From a virus, in IMG/VR virus record IMGVR_UViG_3300037245_001228, positions 1 to 45,007 of that record: 45,007 nt of DNA; one strand, 5' to 3'. Below the pieces are notes generated by a model. That model had not been told where the DNA came from. It was given only the letters and a program-made list of their open reading frames with translations, and ran no database searches. Of the stretch, positions 1 through 5,958 are shown one piece after another. How positions within the stretch are numbered: the stretch's first letter is position 1; each line of letters starts with the position of its first letter. A program made the position numbers and the translations under genes.

Positions 1-117
1 CAAGCACTACCACCACGACTACATCAACAACTACAACCACCAGCACGACGACCACAAGCACAACTACCACAACGACCAGCACTACGACAACATCTACAAC
101 GACTACATCTACGACAA
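1..117. repeat. Terminal direct repeat, left copy
   Basis: These 117 bases are identical to the last 117 bases of the window (44891-45007). They lie inside the Thr/Ser-coding tract of the fibre gene, and the reading frame continues across the junction. Third codon positions vary irregularly, so a 117-base exact match is not simple slippage. It indicates a circular, circularly permuted or terminally redundant genome. Confidence 0.95.
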
Positions 118-806
118 GTACGACCACTACTACGACTTCTACCAGTACTACAAGCACAACCACTACAAGCACAACAACGACCGGCGTAAGCATAGCGACA
201 AGCGCTCTTCATATCTTTTCAGACAATAATGATATAGAACCTGAGCATGTTGTTGATAACGCCAAGAGCGTTCTTATAAAGGACAGCCTTGAGATACAAG
301 GTAATGCGTGGGTAGGTGGCGCTTCTAATTATACCAAAATAGATTCCAGTGGCGATATTACTCAAATTGGTAGTAACCGGTTTCTTGAATCTCCTAAATA
401 CAAACTTACTTCTATTGGTGGCTTTGCAATAAAGGTAACAAACCAGACGGATGCTATAAGCGTTGCCGGTAAGGTTGTGGAGTGCGACCACGGCGCTAAC
501 GATGCGGTTGAACTGAGTGAAGCCAATGGCGACCATCCCATAGGAGTATTCTTAGACAGTGGCGTTGCGAATGGAAGCGAGGTGTGGATAGTAGTAGCCG
601 GAGTAGCGGATGTTCTATATGAGGACACAGAAAGTTCGGCAAGAGGTAATTGGGTATCTATGTCTGGTACAGCAGGATTCGTAATAGATGCAGCACCTAC
701 TCCTGGCCACGCAGCAGACCACTGGAAAGAGATAGGGCATTGTTGTGAAACAGTTACTTACGTAGATACGCCAATTTTGGCGAGATGCGTATTGCATTTT
801 AATTAG
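1..806 (+). CDS. Tail fibre, C-terminal part (continues from 43792 across the junction)
   Basis: The frame with codons starting at positions divisible by three is open from base 3 to the TAG at 804-806, and joins exactly to the frame that starts at 43792. This part holds the last third of the Thr/Ser stalk (to base 182) and then about 207 residues. The first piece (HIFSDNN, then VLIKDSLEIQGNAWVGG) resembles the repeat found before the tips of many phage fibres. It is followed by a Gly/Ala/Val-rich beta domain (GVFLDSGVANGSEVWIVVAG) of the kind seen in DUF2190-like decoration or fibre-head domains. The domain names are inference from residue pattern; the open frame is direct observation. A predicted membrane protein follows after 9 bases. 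Confidence 0.85.
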   Translation, partial: STTTTTTSTTTTTSTTTTSTTTTTTSTTTTSTTTTSTTSTTTTTTSTSTTSTTTTSTTTTGVSIATSALHIFSDNNDIEPEHVVDNAKSVLIKDSLEIQGNAWVGGASNYTKIDSSGDITQIGSNRFLESPKYKLTSIGGFAIKVTNQTDAISVAGKVVECDHGANDAVELSEANGDHPIGVFLDSGVANGSEVWIVVAGVADVLYEDTESSARGNWVSMSGTAGFVIDAAPTPGHAADHWKEIGHCCETVTYVDTPILARCVLHFN

Positions 807-815
807 GATATAATA

Positions 816-1031
816 ATGACCAAAAAAATAAATGGATTAGCAAAATGGATACTTGTAATTCTGGTATTATTAGGTATAATGTGGAATGCTTTTACATTGC
901 ATTTTGGCGTAAAGGAGAATACTGCTGTGTTACAGAACGAAATAACTCATTTGACAAATGATGTGGCAGATATTAAAATAGACATCAAAGCCATAAACAC
1001 CTATCTTTTAGAAAGGAGATATAATCCTTGA
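816..1031 (+). CDS. Small membrane protein with coiled coil, holin or spanin candidate
   Basis: 71 residues. Residues about 9-29 form one hydrophobic segment; residues about 33-64 have heptad spacing (AVLQNEITHLTNDVADIKID) and look like a coiled coil. It follows the fibre gene and precedes small early genes, a common position for lysis genes, but the family is not recognised. The topology (N-in, coiled coil outside) would suit an inner-membrane spanin-like or pinholin-like role. The stop codon overlaps the TTGACA box of a promoter. Confidence 0.7.
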   Translation: MTKKINGLAKWILVILVLLGIMWNAFTLHFGVKENTAVLQNEITHLTNDVADIKIDIKAINTYLLERRYNP

Positions 1032-1056
1032 CAAACAGGCGAAAATATGGTAGGCT
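1028..1056 (+). promoter_or_regulatory. Predicted sigma70-type promoter
   Basis: TTGACA at 1028-1033, a 17-base spacer, and TAGGCT at 1051-1056. The -35 box is perfect; the -10 is weak. The same arrangement, with related spacer end (AATATGG) and the same ribosome-binding leader (TTGAAAGGAGAATGATATG), occurs at 2240-2295. It would drive the operon starting at 1080. Confidence 0.55.
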
Positions 1057-1079
1057 TCTGTTTTTGAAAGGAGAATGAT

Positions 1080-1274
1080 ATGAAGTTACCTTGCCCAGAC
1101 CCAGAAGGATGTAAACACTTTAAGGAATCTGAAAAACTTCAAGATGAAAATAAAAAATTGAAAAGAAAGATTGCTCGTATTAGAAGACTGCAAAAGGGAT
1201 ATGAGGCAAGAATTAATAGTCTTACGACTTTGAAATACCCAGCAAGAGATATTAAGGAAGCTCTGAAATTATGA
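1080..1274 (+). CDS. Small coiled-coil protein, unknown
   Basis: 64 residues, strongly basic and helical (residues 17-50 rich in Lys, Arg, Leu and Glu), with a Cys-containing start (CPDPEGC). A strong ribosome site, AAAGGAGAATGAT, stands right before ATG. The stop codon overlaps the ATG of the YopX-like gene, so the two are translationally coupled. No family recognised. Confidence 0.7.
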   Translation: MKLPCPDPEGCKHFKESEKLQDENKKLKRKIARIRRLQKGYEARINSLTTLKYPARDIKEALKL

Positions 1275-1684
1275 GAGAGATAAAGTTTAGAGCGTGGGAT
1301 AAAAAAGGCAAAGGATTTATCAATGGTTTTAATATGATTGGATTCTGTACTGGACAAGGTGCGCCACGAAGAAAATTGCAAAGATATAATGTTGAATGGG
1401 ATATTGATTCTGTCATTATTGAGCAATTCACCGACCTCAAGGACAAGAACGGCAAAGGCGACGAAATGTACCAAGGTGATTTGATTATTTATCCAAATAA
1501 ATATCGGAACGCAGGCAATCCAATAGAAATAATTTGGAAAGACGGCGCTTGGCGAGGTCTCTATGTTAATAATGATAATACCAAGTTTATTTTTATTTTG
1601 AACGCAAAGGAAATAAAAGGCGCTGAAATCATCGGCAACATCCACCAGAACCCAGAGCTAATTGAAGAAAGGAAAAACCCATGA
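1271..1684 (+). CDS. YopX-family phage protein
   Basis: 137 residues. It begins with MREIKFRAWD and has the family signature QFTDLKDKNGKGDEMYQGDL followed by a beta-rich C-terminal half. YopX proteins (named from Bacillus phage SPbeta) are common in phage early regions; their function is unknown. It overlaps the previous gene by 4 bases and the next lipoprotein gene by 4 bases. A second, shorter YopX-like gene lies at 5426-5707. Confidence 0.88.
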   Translation: MREIKFRAWDKKGKGFINGFNMIGFCTGQGAPRRKLQRYNVEWDIDSVIIEQFTDLKDKNGKGDEMYQGDLIIYPNKYRNAGNPIEIIWKDGAWRGLYVNNDNTKFIFILNAKEIKGAEIIGNIHQNPELIEERKNP

Positions 1685-2175
1685 GAATGCCAATTTTAAT
1701 TGTATTACTGCTCATTGCAGGTTGTCTTCCGGCTTCCCAACAGGAAGTCCAAACCTTGACTGATATGGTCAATCAGATTGTGCCAGCCGTAAGAGAGGCT
1801 GTATCCACTTCGTCTGAGGAAACGAGGGATAGGGTCGAGATTGTCTTGGGTCAAGTCGAGGAGTATAATGAAGCCGTAAAAGATTCTCCTAACTTGGTTG
1901 CTGCTTTAATAAGTGCAAATCAAGTATCTGCACCAGTCAATCCTTATGCTCCGGTGATAGATATTGCATTGAAAATATTGGCTGGAACAGGCATACTTGG
2001 TGCTACTTATGTTGTTCCGAAAGTTGTAAAAACAGTTAAAGAAAGAAATGAACTTGCCAATAAGTATTCGGCGGCGAAAATTGGTATGGATAAATTCCGG
2101 AATGAGAATCCTGACAAAGCGGCAGAACTGTATAACGATATAGGCGAAGCACGCAAGGCTAAGAAAGTAACTTAG
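1681..2175 (+). CDS. Predicted lipoprotein with second membrane segment
   Basis: 164 residues. A signal peptide ends in lipobox LIAGC (Cys15). A helical region follows, then a second hydrophobic stretch at about 91-112 (VIDIALKILAGTGILGATYV) and a charged helical tail. The combination of lipoprotein anchor and membrane segment recalls lysis-associated outer-membrane spanins or superinfection-exclusion lipoproteins, but no family is recognised. AAAGGA six bases upstream favours the ATG at 1681. A terminator-like hairpin follows. Confidence 0.8.
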   Translation: MRMPILIVLLLIAGCLPASQQEVQTLTDMVNQIVPAVREAVSTSSEETRDRVEIVLGQVEEYNEAVKDSPNLVAALISANQVSAPVNPYAPVIDIALKILAGTGILGATYVVPKVVKTVKERNELANKYSAAKIGMDKFRNENPDKAAELYNDIGEARKAKKVT

Positions 2176-2199
2176 ATTCATTCTTACACCCTCCTCCAG

Positions 2200-2237
2200 A
2201 AGTAGCCAGGTCATTCCGGCTTGGCTACTTTATTTAT
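2200..2237 (+). terminator. Hairpin terminator
   Basis: AAGTAGCCA (2200-2208) pairs perfectly with TGGCTACTT (2222-2230), followed by TATTTAT. It closes the 1080-2175 operon and stands 10 bases before the next promoter. The T run is interrupted, so termination may be partial. Confidence 0.65.
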
Positions 2238-2239
2238 AC

Positions 2240-2268
2240 TTGACAAATAAGAAGAAATATGGTAGCTA
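2240..2268 (+). promoter_or_regulatory. Predicted sigma70-type promoter
   Basis: TTGACA at 2240-2245, 17-base spacer ending AATATGG, TAGCTA at 2263-2268. It is a near copy of the unit at 1028-1056 and is followed by the same leader into the gene at 2293. Confidence 0.55.
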
Positions 2269-2292
2269 TTGAGTATTTGAAAGGAGAATGAT

Positions 2293-2619
2293 ATGGAAAA
2301 TGTTTTAGTTGTTGTGCTTATATTTTTCGCAGTAGCTTGTATCCCTTTTGCAATCCGCGAACAAATAAAACGAAACCGTTGGTGGAGGAATAGCAAGCTT
2401 GAATTTTATGTAGATAACCTTTACAAAATGACTTGTAATTATTGTGACGGCACTGGATACGAAGGTTATACAAAAAAAGGCGAACCAACAGGTGAATTTT
2501 GTGAACATTGCGAAAGTTACGGTTTTGTTTGGAGAGCTATTTGCCCACCAAGATTTTTGAAACATGGAAATATTTGGCGGCAATCCGAATACGACGGGTT
2601 ACACAAGAAAATAGTTTAA
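2293..2619 (+). CDS. Membrane-anchored DnaJ-type zinc-finger protein
   Basis: 108 residues. The N-terminal hydrophobic segment (about 3-21) is followed by basic residues, so the rest is probably cytoplasmic. One DnaJ-like zinc module is visible: CNYCDGTG at 48-55 paired with CEHCESYG at 70-77, which matches the CxxCxGxG style. No J domain is present. AAGGAG lies six bases before ATG. Function unknown; it could bind host chaperones or nucleic acid at the membrane. Confidence 0.8.
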   Translation: MENVLVVVLIFFAVACIPFAIREQIKRNRWWRNSKLEFYVDNLYKMTCNYCDGTGYEGYTKKGEPTGEFCEHCESYGFVWRAICPPRFLKHGNIWRQSEYDGLHKKIV

Positions 2620-2726
2620 CTCATAACCTCATACTCTACAAGTACTTGTAGGGGGCAGAGAAAAAACTTCGGAAAATAGCCAGAATTTACTGGACAGATT
2701 GACCAAAATATGCGATAATATAGTTT

Positions 2727-2855
2727 ATGATAAAGATAGAAACCTCAATTCAAGAAAAGAAAGGTGGAACCCAAAATGCGAAGCAGGAATCAAACCCAAT
2801 TGAATTTAATGCAAAGCAACTAAATCAACTACGGCGCCGGGAGAACCAAAATTGA
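2727..2855 (+). CDS. Possible 42-residue protein, weak
   Basis: Open frame MIKIETSIQEKKGG... ending QLRRRENQN, polar and basic. No Shine-Dalgarno is visible and no family is recognised. Its stop overlaps a TTGACA box. It may be noncoding leader sequence. Confidence 0.25.
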   Translation: MIKIETSIQEKKGGTQNAKQESNPIEFNAKQLNQLRRRENQN

Positions 2856-2862
2856 CAAACAT

Positions 2863-2884
2863 AGGCCGTTAATGGTAACGGCCT
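2863..2884 (+). terminator. Perfect 9-bp hairpin, possible terminator or operator
   Basis: AGGCCGTTA pairs with TAACGGCCT around an ATGG loop. No T run follows, so it may be an RNA structural element or a dyad operator rather than a terminator. It lies directly downstream of a TTGACA box (2852-2857). Confidence 0.45.
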
Positions 2885-2914
2885 TAGCTTGTACGTTTTG
2901 AAAAAGTTAAAAGT

Positions 2915-3004
2915 GGAGTCAGCCGAAAAATGATACCACCCAAAAAACCAAATCAACGGCACATAACCGTCAAGGGGCGTATATCAACTTCTTCGGCTGA
3001 CTCT
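2915..3004 (+). ncRNA. Structured RNA candidate closed by a 13-bp stem
   Basis: GGAGTCAGCCGAA (2915-2927) pairs with TTCGGCTGACTCT (2992-3004), with one G-U pair. Inside is a small hairpin ACGG/CCGT (2956-2959 with 2967-2970). It sits 32 bases before the ATG at 3037. The internal string GAAAAATGATA is also found in the candidate at 5060-5153. It may be a leader or a free RNA. Confidence 0.5.
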
Positions 3005-3036
3005 GCGCCTTCTTGGCGGTTTATTGAGGTAAGATA

Positions 3037-3228
3037 ATGTTATTTCTTGATATTGAAGAACCAACTGATTGTCCTTTTCATTATCAGCATAGCAAAAAGC
3101 GGGCTTGGTGTAGGGCTAATCATTACATTATTGATATTGATACAGAAAATATAGATTGCAATAAAGAAATACCTAAAGACTGTCCTCTTCGTGAAAATCA
3201 AATTGCAATTCAATTGACAAGTGAATAA
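3037..3228 (+). CDS. Small Cys-rich protein, unknown
   Basis: 63 residues with Cys at regular spacing (DCPFHYQH, WCRA, DCNKE, DCPLRE), probably one zinc site. GAGGTAAG precedes ATG. The stop codon abuts the first base of the tRNA-like RNA at 3229. No family recognised. Confidence 0.7.
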   Translation: MLFLDIEEPTDCPFHYQHSKKRAWCRANHYIIDIDTENIDCNKEIPKDCPLRENQIAIQLTSE

Positions 3229-3380
3229 GGGACGGCGGCGTGTGTGAAACGCATAAGCAGGATAAGACTTATTTCGGACTGCTACTAATGGCAAGTCCTG
3301 AAAAAGCAGAGAGCTGTTTGAAGTAGGGTATTAAGTCCATTACTCGATTGAGTCAGCAGGTTAGACTCCTGTCCGTCCCG
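3229..3380 (+). ncRNA. tRNA-like RNA with about 100-nt insert, copy 1
   Basis: The acceptor-like stem GGGACGG (3229-3235) pairs perfectly with CCGTCCC (3373-3379). After two bases comes a D-like arm, GCGT/ACGC (3238-3241 with 3249-3252) around a 7-base loop. The 3' end has a canonical-geometry T arm: GCAGG, 7-base loop TTAGACT, CCTGT (3356-3372). Where an anticodon arm belongs there are 103 bases with their own hairpins (AAGCAG/CTGTTT at about 3304-3319; ACTC/GAGT at 3342-3353). No anticodon arm was found. A second RNA with the same core lies at 10008-10197, with compensatory acceptor changes. Confidence 0.7.
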
Positions 3381-3392
3381 TTTTAGTTTTAA

Positions 3393-3425
3393 GTTCCGGC
3401 CCCTCGGAACGGAATCTTAGGGGCC
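3393..3425 (+). promoter_or_regulatory. H-type pseudoknot in the leader of the gene at 3452
   Basis: Stem 1 is GTTCC (3393-3397) with GGAAC (3406-3410). Its loop holds GGCCCCT (3398-3404), which pairs with AGGGGCC (3419-3425). Both helices can form together, giving a classic H-type pseudoknot 12 bases before the AAGGGG ribosome site. It may control translation. An alternative single hairpin (CGGCCCCT/AGGGGCCG) is possible; no T run follows. Confidence 0.5.
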
Positions 3426-3451
3426 GAGCTTTATTGAAGGGGTAATAGATA

Positions 3452-4012
3452 ATGGACATACAAGAGATAATTGATTTACTGGAAAGTATAATAAAATATT
3501 ACACGAAAAAGGATGGTTGTTCCAGGGCACCTATGTATGTAAAGCAACAAGTTGACCAAGCCCTCACCCTCTTGAAGCAGCAACCAACAGCGGGGGAGTT
3601 TACGAAAACTATAAGACATAATCTCAGAGTACAAAGTAGGGCTGGAGATACACACAGGCTTGGCAATATATATACAGAATTGCTGAAGAAAGCTTGCGAC
3701 CGTCTTGATACCGAAACCGAGGTATCTCTAAAATCATTAGAGGCTTGTACTTTGGCAAATATAGAAAATGCGAAACTTCAATCCCGTCTCGACACTGCGG
3801 AAGCAATAAACAAAGATTTACTGGAAGCGTGCGAAAAAGTACAGGATTGGTTAGACACAAGTTCGCTACAACAGATTTTAGTTCATCATACAGAAGATAA
3901 ACGAAGGTACGCTTTGATAATGGGAATTGCTTCAAATTTAGAACGTCTTGAAGCTGCTATCGCCAGAGCAAAGAAAGATATAAAGCGGGATGGCACAATC
4001 CCTCCTCTATAG
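3452..4012 (+). CDS. Helical phage protein, unknown
   Basis: 186 residues, almost entirely predicted helix with long heptad-like stretches (about 75-125), no membrane segment, basic C-terminus. The pattern VKQQVDQALTLLKQ and the ending AAIARAKKDI recall the ruler-like helical hypothetical proteins of metagenomic phages. AAGGGG precedes ATG; the leader holds a pseudoknot. No function can be named. Confidence 0.75.
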   Translation: MDIQEIIDLLESIIKYYTKKDGCSRAPMYVKQQVDQALTLLKQQPTAGEFTKTIRHNLRVQSRAGDTHRLGNIYTELLKKACDRLDTETEVSLKSLEACTLANIENAKLQSRLDTAEAINKDLLEACEKVQDWLDTSSLQQILVHHTEDKRRYALIMGIASNLERLEAAIARAKKDIKRDGTIPPL

Positions 4013-4069
4013 ACACAGGCTTCTAACCGCTGTCCCGCGCAATCATAACTTATGAAAGGGAAACGAAAA

Positions 4070-4309
4070 ATGAGTAAAACAAAAAAGTTAAACTTCGTTG
4101 TTATGAGAAGTGGGTTTGGGGACTATTGGATAGGAAAAGCGCCTATCAAGCCAAACGGAAAATCAATCTTTACCAACTATGACGAAGCTCTGGAAAGAGC
4201 ATTGGAGTTGAATGGCTCAATTGAAAATGCTGATGAACTTGAAAGTGTGGAGGAAGAAGATATTGAGCCATTGGGCAAGAATATGGAAAGATGGATTATT
4301 AGTGCATAA
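4070..4309 (+). CDS. Small acidic protein, unknown
   Basis: 79 residues. The start at 4070 is chosen because AAAGGG (4055-4060) lies 9 bases before it; the in-frame ATG at 4052 would place that site inside the gene. The middle (FTNYDEALERALEL) looks like a small alpha/beta fold, and the end is rich in Glu. No family recognised. Confidence 0.65.
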   Translation: MSKTKKLNFVVMRSGFGDYWIGKAPIKPNGKSIFTNYDEALERALELNGSIENADELESVEEEDIEPLGKNMERWIISA

Positions 4310-4345
4310 ACCGAAACCTGAGAGCGGGAGAAGGAAAGGCAGAAA

Positions 4346-4615
4346 ATGAAGTTATTACCAACAACAATCGAGGGCTGGAACGCCAAGAAAAGGCTATTTA
4401 TGAGGTTATTGACGAAAGAGCCAGACCCAGAACAAGCGGAGGTTTACGAGCACGCAATCAACCATTGCGACCGCAAGATAAGGCAAGTACATAAAGCAAT
4501 ACTTGTTTTGTTAGCCTGTCTGATATTAGCCGTTTCCGGTTGCTACTCAATCCACGGAATCGGCAAAGACCTAAGCACCTGGTCAAGACCTTACATCGAA
4601 AATGCAGATAGATAA
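4346..4615 (+). CDS. Entericidin-like lipoprotein with long N-terminal extension
   Basis: 89 residues. Residues 50-66 form a hydrophobic segment ending in a lipobox-like VSGC (Cys66). The following YSIHGIGKDLSTW matches the conserved region of entericidin-type small lipoproteins (Cys, then G-x-G-x-D-I/L). Unlike entericidins (about 45 residues) there is a 49-residue polar helical N-terminus, which would make the signal internal. No closer ATG, GTG or TTG start has a ribosome site. It might affect host envelope stability; this is inference. Confidence 0.6.
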   Translation: MKLLPTTIEGWNAKKRLFMRLLTKEPDPEQAEVYEHAINHCDRKIRQVHKAILVLLACLILAVSGCYSIHGIGKDLSTWSRPYIENADR

Positions 4616-4629
4616 GGAGAAATGAGTAA

Positions 4630-5055
4630 ATGGCAAAGTATAGGAAGAAACCAATTGTTGTTGAAGCGTTCAAATGGACAGGTGGCCCTGACCAGGAAGA
4701 AGACCCTGAATGGATTATAGAAGCATTGAAAAAAGATTTCTTTTCAACTTTTGGAGGAGCAAGAATTATTAAGCCAAATGATAAGATTATGCTTGAGTTG
4801 ATGACTTTAGAAGGTCGGATGCACGCTAACGTAGGTGACTATATAATCAAAGACATAAAAGGTGAATTATACCCCTGTAAGCCCGACATCTTTGAAGCGA
4901 CTTATGAAGAGGTTGAGGTCGTGGAGGATGTTTTTGAAATCCGCATCCCGAACCTGAAATCAAATGAAGTCCAATTAGTAAAAGATGCGGTAAAGGGATT
5001 CGCAAAAGAATTACTCAATAGACTGCAAGCACGAAGAAATATAATTATGAACTAA
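4630..5055 (+). CDS. Conserved phage protein of the KPIVVEA...PDIFEATYE type
   Basis: 141 residues. It opens with MAKYRKKPIVVEAFKWTGG and contains GDYIIKDIKGELYPCKPDIF, the signature of a very common phage/prophage hypothetical family that folds as a small beta-rich protein. Function unknown. AAGGAG stands 14 bases upstream, longer than usual; an out-of-frame ATG at 4622 lies between. The C-terminal 40 residues are an added helical tail. Confidence 0.85.
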   Translation: MAKYRKKPIVVEAFKWTGGPDQEEDPEWIIEALKKDFFSTFGGARIIKPNDKIMLELMTLEGRMHANVGDYIIKDIKGELYPCKPDIFEATYEEVEVVEDVFEIRIPNLKSNEVQLVKDAVKGFAKELLNRLQARRNIIMN

Positions 5056-5059
5056 CTTT

Positions 5060-5153
5060 AAGCGGCGGCTAACGGCAAAAGAAAAAGGATGCCAAAAACT
5101 ATAGAAAAATGATAACTGGATTCGACAAGCCACGGAGGGCAAAGTCGCCGCTT
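5060..5153 (+). ncRNA. Structured RNA candidate closed by a 10-bp stem
   Basis: AAGCGGCGGC (5060-5069) pairs with GTCGCCGCTT (5144-5153), one G-U. Inside are hairpins GGCA/TGCC (about 5073-5092) and GCC/GGC (5129-5140), suggesting a three-way junction, with unpaired A-rich linkers. It fills the whole gap between two genes and ends 16 bases before the next ATG. It shares GAAAAATGATA with the candidate at 2915-3004. Confidence 0.5.
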
Positions 5154-5169
5154 TTGAAAAGGATACAAT

Positions 5170-5433
5170 ATGAACATCAACGACTTCGGAAGAAAAAATC
5201 ACATAAACTGGACAGCCGAGGATTTGAGAAAAGAAAGAGAGGCTGAAATGGATAAAGAATATATCTGTTTAAGTTGCGGTGAAACATTCCAAGAATGGGA
5301 ATTAGACGTTTGCGAAATGTGTGGTCATATAAGATGCCCCAGATTAGTTGGTAAGGGTAGAAAAAGGATGGTTTGTGGCGGTGAAGTTTCAACCATTGAA
5401 GAATATGAAGAGGCAATGAAGGCTAATGATTAA
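5170..5433 (+). CDS. Zinc-ribbon protein, unknown
   Basis: 87 residues. A four-Cys ribbon is visible: CLSCGETF at about 34 and CEMCGHIRCP at about 48, with a further Cys near 69. The N-terminus is charged and helical, the C-terminus ends EEYEEAMKAND. AAAGGAT precedes ATG. It overlaps the next gene by 8 bases. Possible nucleic-acid or protein binder. Confidence 0.75.
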   Translation: MNINDFGRKNHINWTAEDLRKEREAEMDKEYICLSCGETFQEWELDVCEMCGHIRCPRLVGKGRKRMVCGGEVSTIEEYEEAMKAND

Positions 5434-5707
5434 ATATAAATGCAAAGACAAATTCGGCATTACTGGCATTGTTGAGGTTGAAGGTGATTTATTCGTCACC
5501 AAAGACAAGAACGGCAAGGATGTGTTTGCGGGGGATAAAGTAAAATATCAAAAGGATATTGGAGGAAAAACAGGAAACTATATTGTTGAATGGTATACGC
5601 CCAAAGCGGGGTATATTCTTTCTGGTATAGATAAAGAAACAGAATTGTGGAATCGAGATTGGATGCGGGAATATTCAGAGTTAATCGAGGACAAAGAGAA
5701 TGAATAA
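5426..5707 (+). CDS. YopX-like protein, short form
   Basis: 93 residues. TKDKNGKDVFAGDKV is the YopX-family core motif and is followed by the beta-rich C-terminal domain (YIVEWYTPKAGYIL). The usual N-terminal 40 residues are replaced by a short beta segment. It overlaps both neighbours by 8 bases, implying coupled translation. Confidence 0.75.
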   Translation: MIKYKCKDKFGITGIVEVEGDLFVTKDKNGKDVFAGDKVKYQKDIGGKTGNYIVEWYTPKAGYILSGIDKETELWNRDWMREYSELIEDKENE

Positions 5708-5957
5708 CTTATCAAGAGCAGGCAAGACTATACTAATTATCATTATTGTCGTAGGTGTGCTTAGTATAGTGACGAATCGACCAGAGCCACAGATAATATA
5801 CATCCAAGACCCCAGTTACGTGCAGAACATAGGCGAAGCCCAAAGACGGTTAAAAGAGCAGGGACTTTATCACGGCAAGATTGATTATCTGTGGGGGCCG
5901 ATGATGGATGAAGCCTATGGAAATTACTGTGCAATACAAGCCATTGAAGGAGAATGA
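5700..5957 (+). CDS. Membrane-anchored peptidoglycan-binding-like protein
   Basis: 85 residues. A hydrophobic anchor at about 10-24 is followed by a periplasmic-type linker and a single repeat that fits the PG_binding_1 pattern: IGEAQRRLKEQGLYHGKIDY then LWGPMMDEAYGNY (residues 44-76). In this family the GxIDGxWGPxT core binds peptidoglycan. No catalytic domain is attached. It may tether to the wall and assist lysis, or be an accessory to an unrecognised lysin. Confidence 0.7.
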   Translation: MNNLSRAGKTILIIIIVVGVLSIVTNRPEPQIIYIQDPSYVQNIGEAQRRLKEQGLYHGKIDYLWGPMMDEAYGNYCAIQAIEGE

Positions 5958-5958
5958 A

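Larger units (their letters stand above)
2620..3036. other. 417-base gap with hairpins and one weak ORF
   Basis: No well-supported gene. It contains a weak 42-codon ORF (2727-2855), TTGACA at 2852 with a poor -10 18 bases on, a perfect 9-bp hairpin (2863-2884) and a 13-bp long-range stem (2915-2927 with 2992-3004). Confidence 0.6.

Noticed and set aside
1139-1645. 168-codon minus-strand ORF
   Set aside because: Antisense to the coupled coiled-coil and YopX-like genes, which have good ribosome sites and a recognisable family motif.
3229-3380. tmRNA or ordinary tRNA gene
   Set aside because: No GGAUUCGAC-type tmRNA 5' region, no tag ending in LAA-like residues, too short for the tmRNA pseudoknots; and no anticodon arm for a tRNA. 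The frame ASPEKAESCLK within it is not a convincing tag.
3356-3380. Phage attachment site derived from a tRNA 3' end
   Set aside because: The matching 5' acceptor strand is present and covaries in both copies, and there is no integrase gene.
5111-5130. tmRNA-like GGATTCGAC string inside the 5060-5153 RNA
   Set aside because: It is not followed by the tmRNA consensus and the flanking stems do not fit a tRNA-like domain.
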